Of a stretch of 64,000 nucleotides of DNA, positions 56,492 through 64,000 are shown one piece after another. Source of the stretch: JADJEK01 sp052034255. Its GTDB lineage: Bacteria; Planctomycetota; B15-G4; JADJEK01. The notes below the pieces were generated by a model that saw nothing but the letters and a program-made list of their open reading frames with translations, did not search any database and had not been told where the DNA came from. The translations under genes and the position numbers were made by a program. Location of the stretch: positions 8,233-72,232 of the forward strand of contig JBPOIU010000032.1 of the NCBI GenBank assembly GCA_052034255.1, in the 5' to 3' direction. Numbering within the stretch: the first letter of the stretch is position 1; each line of letters starts with the position of its first letter.

Positions 56492-57306
56492 GGAGCGGCT
56501 CCCGGCGTCCAGAACACCGGCTTCTCCTTGCGCACGAACGCCTCGTACGCGGTGCGGTAATCCGGATGCTGCATGCAGATCGCCTGCGCTTGCGCTTCGG
56601 CTTCCAGCGCCTGCTCGAGCGACATCTGCGCCTCGCGATCGATCATCGTCTTCGTCATGCGCGTCGCGAACGCGGGCCCGGCGCGCAAGCGCGCGACGAG
56701 TTCGTGCGTCGTCGCTTCGAGTTGTTCGCGCGGGACGACCTTGTTGTACAGGCCGAACCGTTCGGCATCGGCCGCCGACACGAAGTCGCCGAGCATCAGG
56801 ATCTCGGTCGCGCGCCCGTGGCCGACGACCTTTGGCAGCAAGTACGCGGCGCCCATGTCGGCGCCGGCGAGGCCGACCTTCGCGAACAGGAACGCGATCT
56901 TCGCTTCGGTCGCGGCCACGCGGAAGTCGGACGCCAGCGCGATCACGGCGCCAGCGCCCGCGACGGTGCCGTTCAACGACGCGACGATCGGGATCGGGCA
57001 CGTGCGCATCGAACCGATGAGGTCGCACGTCAGGCGCGTGAAGTCGAGCAGTCCGCGCATGTCGCGCTGGAACAGCGGCCCGATGATCTCGTTGACGTCA
57101 CCGCCGGTGCAGAAGAAGCGACCCGCGCCGGTGACGACGATCACGCGCAGATCCGCGCGCGCACCGAGCGTCTTGAACGCGTCGCGCAGCTCTTCGTAAA
57201 CGGTGAACGTCAGCGCGTTGCCCTTGTCCGGGCGGTCGAGCGTGATCGTCGCGACGGCGTCTTTCTCCTCGAGCCGGAACGACGTCGGGGCGGCGGGATG
57301 CGACAT
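56488..57306 (-). CDS. Enoyl-CoA hydratase/isomerase family protein
   Basis: A 272-residue crotonase-fold enzyme with ITLDRPDKGNALTF, the oxyanion segment GAGRFFCTGGDVNE, and NGTVAGAGAVIALASDF. The usual catalytic Glu positions appear altered: the loop reads AGADMGAAYLLP, with Asp. An isomerase, hydrolase or other crotonase reaction is therefore as likely as hydration. It lies 17 bases after the RidA stop and overlaps the dehydrogenase start. Confidence 0.9.
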   Translation of the reverse strand: MSHPAAPTSFRLEEKDAVATITLDRPDKGNALTFTVYEELRDAFKTLGARADLRVIVVTGAGRFFCTGGDVNEIIGPLFQRDMRGLLDFTRLTCDLIGSMRTCPIPIVASLNGTVAGAGAVIALASDFRVAATEAKIAFLFAKVGLAGADMGAAYLLPKVVGHGRATEILMLGDFVSAADAERFGLYNKVVPREQLEATTHELVARLRAGPAFATRMTKTMIDREAQMSLEQALEAEAQAQAICMQHPDYRTAYEAFVRKEKPVFWTPGAAP

Positions 57307-57323
57307 GCGGAACTCCTCGGATC

Positions 57324-57743
57324 TCAGGCGCGCCGCGGCAGCGCCGCGGTCGCTTCGATTTCGACTTTGGCGCCGGGCTCGAGCAGCGCGGCGACTTGGA
57401 CGAGAGCCATGGCCGGATAGTGCCGGCCGATCACGGCGCGATACGCGGCGCCGACGTCGCGCAGAGCGGCGACGTACTCGGCCTTGTCGGTGACGTAGAT
57501 CGTCATGCGGACGATGTGCGCGGTCTCGCCGCCGGCCGCGTGGATCACGGTCGCGACGTTCTTCAGCGCTTGCTCGAACTGCGCCGCGAACTGCGTGGAG
57601 ACGATCTGCTGCGCGGAGTCCCACGCGATTTGCCCGGCGACGAACAGCAGGTCGCAGTCCCCGCGCACGAGCACGCCGTTCGAGTAGCCCTTGGCGGCCC
57701 CCAGCGACTCGGGGTTCACGGGTTCGAGGCGCATCGGGTTCAC
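57324..57743 (-). CDS. RidA/YjgF family protein
   Basis: A 139-residue Rid family protein (reactive imine/enamine deaminase). The typical core LLFVAGQIAWDSAQQIV, the conserved Arg in VRMTIYVTD and the C-terminal ALVQVAALLEPGAKVEIEA are present. I chose the GTG at 57743, which overlaps the SDR stop as GTGA; the Met at 57734 is an alternative. Its place among CoA-ester genes suggests removal of an imine or enamine intermediate, perhaps from amino-acid or amino-aromatic breakdown. Confidence 0.88.
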   Translation of the reverse strand: MNPMRLEPVNPESLGAAKGYSNGVLVRGDCDLLFVAGQIAWDSAQQIVSTQFAAQFEQALKNVATVIHAAGGETAHIVRMTIYVTDKAEYVAALRDVGAAYRAVIGRHYPAMALVQVAALLEPGAKVEIEATAALPRRA

Positions 57744-58522
57744 AGAGGTGTGGCTCCGCCGCACAAGTTGATCGATTGCCCGTTGATGCCACGCGCCGCG
57801 TGCGACGCGAGGAATACGACGGTCGCCGCGATCTCCTCGGGCTCGATCAAGCGCTCTTGCGGGTTCGTGCGCGCCAGGAGCGAACGCGCGTCATCCGCGC
57901 TCTTGCCGGTGCGCACGACGATGTTGTCGACGGATGCGTCGGTCATCGGCGTGTCGACGTAGCCCGGGCACACCGCGTTGACGGTGACACCCTTCTTTGC
58001 CACTTCGAGCGCGAGCGCTTTCGTGAAGCCGACGACGCCATGTTTCGCGGCGGTGTACGCGGCGACGTAGGGCGCGCCGACCTTGCCGGCGACCGACGCC
58101 ACTTGGATCACGCGGCCGAAGCCGCGCTCGAGCATCTCCGGAAGGAACGCGCGCGTCACGAGGAACGCCGACGTCAGGTTGACGCGCAGCATGCGCTCCC
58201 AATGTTCGAGGTCGGCTTTCGCGAACGGGCGGCTCTCGGCCGCGCCGGCGTTGTTGACCAGGATGTCGACCGGACCCAGAGCGGCGCGGACCAGCGCCGG
58301 GAGTTTGCCCACCGTCGCGGGATCCGTGACGTCGCAGACGAACGACGCGGCGCGCACACCGCGCGTCGCGACCGAGGCCTCGACATCGGCGAGGTCGTTC
58401 GCCGCACGGCCGACCAGCGCGACCGCCGCGCCCGCATCGGCCAATGCGAGAGCGCACGCGCGACCGATGCCGCGCGAGGCGCCGGTGACGAGAGCGACAC
58501 GGGATGCGAGTTCGTTCGCCAA
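57740..58522 (-). CDS. SDR family NAD(P)-dependent oxidoreductase
   Basis: A 260-residue short-chain dehydrogenase/reductase. The cofactor motif TGASRGIG is at ~14-21, NNAG near 90 and the catalytic Ser-Tyr-Lys in VASVAGKVGAPYVAAYTAAK, with PGYVDTPMT after it. It is the first gene of the minus-strand operon (SDR, RidA, crotonase, acyl-CoA dehydrogenase). A 3-hydroxyacyl-CoA or related alcohol is the likely substrate. The 108-base gap upstream should contain the promoter; no clear boxes were picked. Confidence 0.92.
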   Translation of the reverse strand: MANELASRVALVTGASRGIGRACALALADAGAAVALVGRAANDLADVEASVATRGVRAASFVCDVTDPATVGKLPALVRAALGPVDILVNNAGAAESRPFAKADLEHWERMLRVNLTSAFLVTRAFLPEMLERGFGRVIQVASVAGKVGAPYVAAYTAAKHGVVGFTKALALEVAKKGVTVNAVCPGYVDTPMTDASVDNIVVRTGKSADDARSLLARTNPQERLIEPEEIAATVVFLASHAARGINGQSINLCGGATPL

Positions 58523-58630
58523 GTCGGTCCGCGGGTCCGAAGGGAAGGTTCCGCGCGAATGCTACCGACCGGTTGCGGTGGGTCCGAGTCCGGGAATCAA
58601 CTGGATGCGATCAAGAACACCCGCGTTCCG

Positions 58631-60181
58631 TCACGGCTCCATGATCTTCGCGAGCATGTCCTCGTCGAAGTCCGAGATGAGGCCGAGGTCGTTCGGGTCG
58701 AGCTCCCACGCCAGCATCTGGTACTGCTTGCCGCGCGCGACCTTGTCTTCGGCGTCCTGCGCGCGGTGGGCCCGACCGAGCTCGCGATACATGTACGGAT
58801 CCATCGGGTCGAGCTTCAGCCCGAGCTCGAGGATGCGGACGGCCTCCATCGGCTTGCTCTGGCGGATCAGCAACTGGCCGTACTCGAGGTACGTGGACGG
58901 ATTCTTCGAGTAGCGCTCGACCGCCTGCTCGAAGTACTTCGCGGCGCGCAGCGGTCGGTCCCATCGCAAACAGAACATCGCGGCATCGTGGAAGCCGCGA
59001 TCGGACTGCACTTCGAGCTTGCGGATGTAGGCGTACCAATCGGCTTCGAAGGCCTCGAGGTCCTTGATGCCGAACGTCTTCTGGAACAGCTCGATCGCCG
59101 CGTCGGGCTTCACCCATTGGAAGTTCGGATTCCCCGGCCAAGTCTCTTTCGGCAGCTTCGTGTCCTTCGCGAGCTTGCCGACGTAGTCCTTGAACTTCGA
59201 GCGCGTCGCCTTGTTCTCCATCAGCATGTGGCAGAGCGTCCACGACCACGCGTATTGCAGCGCGTCGATGCGCGGCTCGTCGAGCAGATCGCGCAGGTCT
59301 TGGTTGTCGCCGCCGTCCATCGCGTCGACGAGGTTGATGAGTCGGCCTTCCTGGAGTTTGCCGAGCGTCATCTTCTTCGACTTCGGATCCCATTCGCTGG
59401 CGCCGTAGTACTCGGCCATGCCCTCTTCGATCCACGCCGGCAGTTGGACGCCTTCCTTCGAGAACAAGTGGAACAGGTAGTGATTCGTCTCGTGGAACAA
59501 CACGTCGAGCGTCAGGCGCTCGTCGCGGCGTTCGTAGAAGAAGTTGAGCTCGAGCGGCTCGACGAACCGGAAGTATCCAAGGACGCCGCCGCCCGCGCCG
59601 CTGATGCGCTGGAAGTCGTCCATGTTCGCGTAGAAGCAGATCGGCAGCTTCTTGCCCGCGGGCTGCTTCGCGCCCCATTCCTTCGAGAACACGTCGTAGT
59701 AGACCTCGAACAGGTCCATGTACCCCTTCGCGATGGCGGGGGGCACCGTGTACTCGAACGTGAAGTGCGGAGTCTCGCCCTTGTAGCGATTGCGCCACTC
59801 CGAGTGCTGCTTGTGCGTCTCGAACGCCTGGATGCGGTCCTTGTTGCGCTTGTCGATCGTCTGATCGCGCTGCGCCTTCGTGATCCATTTGCCGTCGAAC
59901 GGGACGAGGCCCTTCTCGACCTTCGCCTTCTCCTCGTCGTTGCGCGGCTCGAAGTCGCCGGCCGCCGTCATCGTGAACCAGTCTTGCAGCAGCGCTTTGT
60001 CGATCGCGATCGAACCGTACTTGAAGTGTGCGGTGACGCTCTTCTCCGCGACTTCGAGCCGGGGGACCTCGAAGTAGCGCCCGTCCTTGAACAACACCGA
60101 ATCGGCGAAGAGCGCGGGCGCGGCGAACGAAAGCGAGAACGCGACGAACGACACCAGTGCGACACGAACGATTCGCGTCAT
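58631..60181 (-). CDS. Exported DUF1570-like putative metallopeptidase with TPR-like tail
   Basis: A 516-residue exported protein with a signal peptide (ends APALFAD). It has a DUF1570/gluzincin-like domain: HETNH at 230-234 within LDVLFHETNHYLFH, then LPAWIEEGMAEYYG with a Glu downstream, as in HExxH...E zinc peptidases. The C-terminal ~120 residues look like two to three tetratricopeptide repeats (FEQAVERYSKNPSTYLEYGQ). It starts 52 bases after the related gene upstream and is probably co-transcribed. The catalytic role is inferred from the motif only. Confidence 0.85.
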   Translation of the reverse strand: MTRIVRVALVSFVAFSLSFAAPALFADSVLFKDGRYFEVPRLEVAEKSVTAHFKYGSIAIDKALLQDWFTMTAAGDFEPRNDEEKAKVEKGLVPFDGKWITKAQRDQTIDKRNKDRIQAFETHKQHSEWRNRYKGETPHFTFEYTVPPAIAKGYMDLFEVYYDVFSKEWGAKQPAGKKLPICFYANMDDFQRISGAGGGVLGYFRFVEPLELNFFYERRDERLTLDVLFHETNHYLFHLFSKEGVQLPAWIEEGMAEYYGASEWDPKSKKMTLGKLQEGRLINLVDAMDGGDNQDLRDLLDEPRIDALQYAWSWTLCHMLMENKATRSKFKDYVGKLAKDTKLPKETWPGNPNFQWVKPDAAIELFQKTFGIKDLEAFEADWYAYIRKLEVQSDRGFHDAAMFCLRWDRPLRAAKYFEQAVERYSKNPSTYLEYGQLLIRQSKPMEAVRILELGLKLDPMDPYMYRELGRAHRAQDAEDKVARGKQYQMLAWELDPNDLGLISDFDEDMLAKIMEP

Positions 60182-60233
60182 CGTGAGCGGACTCCGTTGG
60201 GGCGGTGGGTCGACGGAAAGCGACAGGACGCGA

Positions 60234-61979
60234 TCACTTGGTGCGGCCGGCGGCGTACTGTTCCCACGAGTTGTGGAACGCACGCCAGTCGGCATCGGTC
60301 CAGTCGCCGAACGTCAGTGCGTACGCCTTCTCGAGGATCTCTTTCTCCACGTTGTCGAGCGCGTCCTTGCGCTTCTTCTTGTACGCCTCGTCCTCGGCAG
60401 CGAGCTTCTCCTCGTCCGACATCGAATCCTGCGCCGCGGTCAGCTTCTTGCGCTCCGCCTGCTCGGCTTCGAGTCGCTTCTCGACTTCGTCGACGAGGTC
60501 GTAGAGGTGCTTGATGTAGTTGCGCAGGACGGCGCTGTACTTGCCGCGCGCGCCGGGGCCCTCGACGAGATACCGGCACACGCTCGCGCACTGGGCGCTG
60601 GTGTAGGTCCACGAGTCCCCCTGCCACAGCTCCTTCGACGCCATCTTGAACAGGTCGCGGAGCTCCTTCATCGGCGGCTCGCCGGCCTTTTCCTTCTCCC
60701 ACTTCTTCTGCGCGTTGAAGCCGTCGATCATGCGATCGCGTTCCCACTCGTCGGCTTCGAAGCGCAGCTTGCCGCCGGTCTTCTCGGCGTCGTCGATGAA
60801 GCCGTCGAGCCCGCTCCTGAGCCACTGCGGCATGCGCTGGTAGAGCTCTTCGTTCTTCTGCGAGAACCAGTTCGACGTCACCGACGTGTTGAGATTCGAG
60901 AACTCGGCCTCGTGGCCCTTGCTGACCGGCTGGCGGAAGTGGATGACTTCGACGGCCGGGCCCGAACCCGAACGCACCGTGATGCTGATGTTCGTCGTGT
61001 TCGAGCTGTCGTACTTGTAGACCTTCAGGATCTGCGACTGTTCGAAGCCGTCGCCGATGCCGGCGAACTTCGTCTCGAGCCACGCGCGCAAGTCCTCGGC
61101 GTGCTGCGCGGCCTGCTTCGCGTACTTCTGTTCGGTTTCGTAGAGCACGAGGAAGTGCTCGGTCTCGAACGACTTCCAGCCCTTCTCCATGCCATCCAAC
61201 GCCTTCTTGAACGCCTTCTCGCGTTCGGCGGCCAGGATCTGCTTGATCTGATCCGGCGACATCGTGTCGCGATCGATCTCCGCGGTCTGCTCGACGGCCA
61301 CTTTGTTCGTGAGTGGCGGGATCAGCAGGCCGCCGTCGCGCACGATCTTGAACGACTTGAACGCGTTCATGAACTCGGCGCGCAACTTGTCGGCATGGCT
61401 CTCGGGAGCGGAGAACAGGATCGTGAACTCACCGCCCGGCACGTTCAGCGAACAGGCGAGCCAGCGTTGCGGCTCGTTCTGCAGCTTCTCGAAGATCATC
61501 GGTCGCAGCACCGCGGGGAACTCGGCGATCGTCTGCTTCTTCTCTTCACCGAAGTAGAAGCCGCTGATGCGGTCCTTCGCGTACTCCTCGAACGATTGGA
61601 AGATGCGTCCACCGACGAGGAACGACACCGCCGGTTCGCCCTCCTTGGCGCCTTCCTTCGCCGACTTCTCCGCTTCGAGTTCGGCCTTCTTGATCTCGGC
61701 GGCCGAGCGCGCGGGGAACCACAGCGTGTACATGCGCGGCTTGTAATCCCAGCCGTTCTTCATCGCGATGCCGCGCTCGTTCTCGAAGCTGTCCAGCAGG
61801 TAGCGGTCGGTCCCGAGCGCGAAGCCGTAGACCGAGAAGCTGCCCGGCGACTTCTTGTAGCCGTCGGGTGGCCGGATCCGGTACCCGACGTCGGAGTTCG
61901 TGAACGCGTCCTGCGCCGCGGCCGTTGCCGCGCACCCGAGAACGGTCAGTACGATCGCTGCCAGGCTGCGTGCGAGCAT
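60234..61979 (-). CDS. Exported DUF1570-related protein lacking the zinc motif
   Basis: A 581-residue exported protein with a signal peptide (ends ATAAAQ). The segment MPQWLRSGLDGFIDDAE corresponds to LPAWIEEGMAEYYG of the downstream gene, and the repeated KSFETEHFLVLYET fits the DUF1570 start. Where HExxH is expected the sequence reads SKGHEAEFSNLNTSVTSNWF without a second His, so it is probably not an active peptidase. Long charged helical segments flank this part. It may be a pseudo-enzyme partner of the downstream gene. Confidence 0.75.
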   Translation of the reverse strand: MLARSLAAIVLTVLGCAATAAAQDAFTNSDVGYRIRPPDGYKKSPGSFSVYGFALGTDRYLLDSFENERGIAMKNGWDYKPRMYTLWFPARSAAEIKKAELEAEKSAKEGAKEGEPAVSFLVGGRIFQSFEEYAKDRISGFYFGEEKKQTIAEFPAVLRPMIFEKLQNEPQRWLACSLNVPGGEFTILFSAPESHADKLRAEFMNAFKSFKIVRDGGLLIPPLTNKVAVEQTAEIDRDTMSPDQIKQILAAEREKAFKKALDGMEKGWKSFETEHFLVLYETEQKYAKQAAQHAEDLRAWLETKFAGIGDGFEQSQILKVYKYDSSNTTNISITVRSGSGPAVEVIHFRQPVSKGHEAEFSNLNTSVTSNWFSQKNEELYQRMPQWLRSGLDGFIDDAEKTGGKLRFEADEWERDRMIDGFNAQKKWEKEKAGEPPMKELRDLFKMASKELWQGDSWTYTSAQCASVCRYLVEGPGARGKYSAVLRNYIKHLYDLVDEVEKRLEAEQAERKKLTAAQDSMSDEEKLAAEDEAYKKKRKDALDNVEKEILEKAYALTFGDWTDADWRAFHNSWEQYAAGRTK

Positions 61980-62309
61980 GCGTTGCCCCTCGTTCGATCC
62001 ACTTCGGCGGCCAACCTACGCGAAGTGCGGTGCATTCCAGTAGTCACGACTCGGTCACGACCGATCTCGGCTGGGAGTCGACCGGAATCGTCGTTCCGGG
62101 TTCCCCAAATCGGGACTGCGGCCGGCTGGCGTGTGCGCAGTACGGACGAAGACGGACGAAAATGCCGCCGGATCGCGGATCGTTGCGAAAAAAGTGAGAC
62201 GCACGACGAGTTCCGGGCGCCGTCCCCGGACACTGGCCAGGGCCGTTTCCGAACGGCAGGATCCCACGACGGCGACGCACGCCTCCTCGATCCCGGAAAG
62301 GTGAGTCCC
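61980..62309. other. 330-base divergent intergenic region
   Basis: No gene is seen. The region should hold promoters for the DUF1570-type pair (minus) and the propeller-like gene (plus). A short AT-rich patch, GCGAAAAAAGTGAG, lies near 62190. Small hairpin-forming sequences occur (GGCGCC..., CGGACACTGGCCAGGGCC), but nothing is assignable. Confidence 0.5.
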
Positions 62310-63575
62310 ATGCAGCGGAGCGTTCGACGACGGCGGATCCCGAGAGCGGGGTGGGCGCTGGGATGGTGCCTGGCGGCCGCGACCGCGGTGGCGAGCGAGA
62401 CGGACTACTACCTTTCGATTCCGTCGAAGGGCGGGATCTGGCGCGCGGACGCCCAGACGGTGCAGGTGACGCCGTTCGCGCTCGGACTCGGCGTCCCGTT
62501 CTATGGGTTCTTCGAGCCCGGCGGCGACCTGATCATTCCCGACCGCCTGTTCGGCGCCGTGCTCCGGATCGACCCCGCCGGAGGAATCGGGATCGTGTCG
62601 GCCGGTGGACTGCTGAGCTCGGTCGTCACCGTGACTCCCGCGCCCGGCGGAGGCTTTGCCGCATCCGACCTATTGGCGAACCGCGTCGTCCACGTCGACG
62701 CGAACGGCCAGCAGTCGTTGATCCACGACGAGTTCACGTCCGGCGGCCTGTTGGTCGGCCCCGGCGGCTTGGCGTACGCGCCGGACGGAGCGCTCTACGT
62801 CGCGAACAACGTCGGCAACACCATCGTGCGCATCGCGCCGAGTGGGGCGATCGCGACGTTCTCGGACTCGCCGCTGATCCAGACGCCGGGAGGCATCGCG
62901 ATCGACCGCGCCGGCAACCTGTTCTGCGCGATGTACGCATCCGACCGCATCGTGCGCTTCCGTTTGGATACCGGCGAGGCCGAGGCGTTCGCCGACTCGC
63001 AGCCCCCGCAAGCAACGATGAAGTCGCCGAACGACCTCAAGCTGTCCCGCAGCGGCGGCTTGCTGACGACCACACGCAACTCGAGCCTGTTGCGCATCGA
63101 CGCGCTCGGCCAGATCGACGTACTCCTGAACGACCCGACGCTCGGCGAGATCGACGGCATCGCCGTCCCGGAGGACGCGACGCCGTGCTCGGGGTCGTTC
63201 GTGACGTATGGAGTCGGGACGGCGGGCGCGAGCGGCATCGCGCCGCGACTGACTGCGCTGTTCTCGCCGTGCCCGGGAGCCGACGTCGCCCTCGAGTTCC
63301 GCGGCATCGCAGCCGGCGCTCCGACCGCGCTGTTCATCGGCACGTCGCCGGCCTCGATCCCGTTCTACGGAGGCACGCTGCTCGTGAACCCGACGGGCCC
63401 ATTCGTCGTCGTGCCATTCACGCACCCGGGCGGCAACCTCGTGCTGCCATTCACGCTCGCGGCCGATCCCCTGTGGATCGGAGCCCAGCTTTACATGCAA
63501 TGCGCCGCCGCCGAGCCCAGCGCGCCGCAAGGCGTCGCGCTCAGCAATGGCCTCCACGAGACGATCGGAAGCTGA
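62310..63575 (+). CDS. Exported NHL/SMP-30-like beta-propeller protein
   Basis: A 421-residue secreted protein. The signal peptide (to ~residue 29) precedes NHL/SMP-30-like blades such as LAYAPDGALYVANNVGNTIVRI and GGIAIDRAGNLFCAMYASDR. The C-terminal ~120 residues (from VTYGVGTAGASG to ALSNGLHETIG) are the beta-rich module shared with the metalloprotease and the lamin-tail protein. The ATG at 62310 follows a GGAAAGGTGA stretch; the huge open frame before it is antisense to the DUF1570-type gene. Confidence 0.8.
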   Translation: MQRSVRRRRIPRAGWALGWCLAAATAVASETDYYLSIPSKGGIWRADAQTVQVTPFALGLGVPFYGFFEPGGDLIIPDRLFGAVLRIDPAGGIGIVSAGGLLSSVVTVTPAPGGGFAASDLLANRVVHVDANGQQSLIHDEFTSGGLLVGPGGLAYAPDGALYVANNVGNTIVRIAPSGAIATFSDSPLIQTPGGIAIDRAGNLFCAMYASDRIVRFRLDTGEAEAFADSQPPQATMKSPNDLKLSRSGGLLTTTRNSSLLRIDALGQIDVLLNDPTLGEIDGIAVPEDATPCSGSFVTYGVGTAGASGIAPRLTALFSPCPGADVALEFRGIAAGAPTALFIGTSPASIPFYGGTLLVNPTGPFVVVPFTHPGGNLVLPFTLAADPLWIGAQLYMQCAAAEPSAPQGVALSNGLHETIGS

Positions 63576-64000
63576 TGGGAGCGTTGACCGACTCGGTGGT
63601 GTTCCGCAACGTCGAGGTCCGCTCGGGCGACGTCGTCGCGTTCACGCCGTGTGGTTGGTTGTCGTGGTTGCGCAAACCGTTCCTGGCGATCGTCGACGCA
63701 AGGGATCGGTCGATTCCGTACCTCGTCGTGCGCAAGGGAACGAGGGTGTGGAAGGTCCCGCTGCATGGGGCGCCGTATGGGCCGCGGGCGTGGGTTGTTG
63801 AGGTGTGGAGGCATCCCGAGGTCGACAAGGCGACGGGTGGGATCGTCGCGGGGAAGGCCGCGGAGCGGCCGGGGGAGGGCGTGCATCATCCGAGTTACGA
63901 CTGCGGACGGGAATGCGCGAGTGATGCGGAGTTGGTTCGGGAAGCGTTTCGGGCGGCGGGGTTGGACGTTGGGGTGGAAGGGGGGCGCGAGATGGCGGGG
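63575..64000 (+). CDS. Hypothetical protein, 3' end outside window
   Basis: The frame starts at ATG 63575, overlapping the previous stop (TGATG), and is still open at the window end (142 residues seen). The N-terminal VEVRSGDVVAFTPCGWLSWL and the later YDCGRECASDAELVREAF weakly resemble permuted NlpC/P60-type (YiiX-like) hydrolases, with a possible catalytic Cys, but this is a guess. Codon use is unusual for the window: many GGG, CGG, AGG and GTT codons, with a G-rich coding strand over the last ~200 bases. Confidence 0.5.
   Translation, partial: MGALTDSVVFRNVEVRSGDVVAFTPCGWLSWLRKPFLAIVDARDRSIPYLVVRKGTRVWKVPLHGAPYGPRAWVVEVWRHPEVDKATGGIVAGKAAERPGEGVHHPSYDCGRECASDAELVREAFRAAGLDVGVEGGREMAG

Noticed and set aside
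60087..62309. Upstream extension of the propeller-like gene to 60087
   Set aside because: The extra ~740 residues are antisense to the DUF1570-type gene; the signal peptide begins at ATG 62310.

Overview
The window is about 64 kb of very GC-rich bacterial DNA, densely coded on both strands. It looks like Planctomycetota, probably a deep, poorly studied lineage; this is inferred from gene content, not from a marker gene. The supporting signs are families of secreted FG-GAP repeat proteins, a DUF4394 protein, DUF1570-type putative peptidases, many Sec-exported proteins sharing a C-terminal beta-rich module, and an ECF sigma factor fused to a membrane anchor and a large extracytoplasmic region. 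No rRNA, tRNA, CRISPR array or prophage was seen. Many gene pairs overlap by 4 bases (ATGA or GTGA), so translational coupling is common.

Layout. 1-9.6 kb: an ABC-2 exporter (ATPase cut by the window edge), a Nif3-like protein, exonuclease III, a CHASE4 hybrid histidine kinase, an M3-type peptidase and an SGNH hydrolase. 9.7-21.1 kb: a UbiD-family decarboxylase, then exported proteins: a beta-helix protein, a triple DUF4394 protein, and three tandem FG-GAP proteins plus a truncated fourth. 21.2-29.5 kb: an M14 carboxypeptidase, an ATP-grasp ligase, two exported proteins of unknown function, an M12B-like metalloprotease and an SRPBCC protein. 29.5-33.1 kb: an ECF sigma/anti-sigma pair, a B12-type radical SAM protein and an AlkA-like DNA glycosylase. 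33.1-34.5 kb: a REP-associated tyrosine transposase (RAYT) between two arrays of a 37-bp repeat.

34.7-39.1 kb is the most striking locus. One uninterrupted reading frame encodes a complete threonyl-tRNA synthetase joined through a Pro/Ala/Ser linker to a complete L-threonine 3-dehydrogenase. It is followed at once by 2-amino-3-ketobutyrate CoA ligase. Threonine charging and both steps of threonine-to-glycine catabolism are therefore encoded together, with the first two activities on one polypeptide.

39.3-49.4 kb: the membrane-anchored sigma factor fusion, a metal-transport-like operon (exported protein, LolD/MacB-type ATPase, permease, ZnuA-like binding protein), and two small lipoproteins. 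48-51.5 kb (minus): three overlapping genes, two of them GT-C-like membrane glycosyltransferases. 51.7-64 kb: a lamin-tail protein, an AI-2E family transporter, a minus-strand operon for CoA-ester catabolism (SDR, RidA, enoyl-CoA hydratase, acyl-CoA dehydrogenase) leading into a 2Fe-2S ferredoxin and a methyltransferase, a pair of DUF1570-type proteins (one with a degenerate active site), an exported beta-propeller-like protein, and a gene running off the end.

Non-coding structure is rich. Besides the REP arrays there are two related long palindromes (about 160 and 190 bp) with the same apical loop, a large inverted repeat built of GATCCCTG units, dispersed GGGGACAGTCCCC palindromes (one pair supplies the C-termini of two convergent genes), and several strong hairpin terminators.
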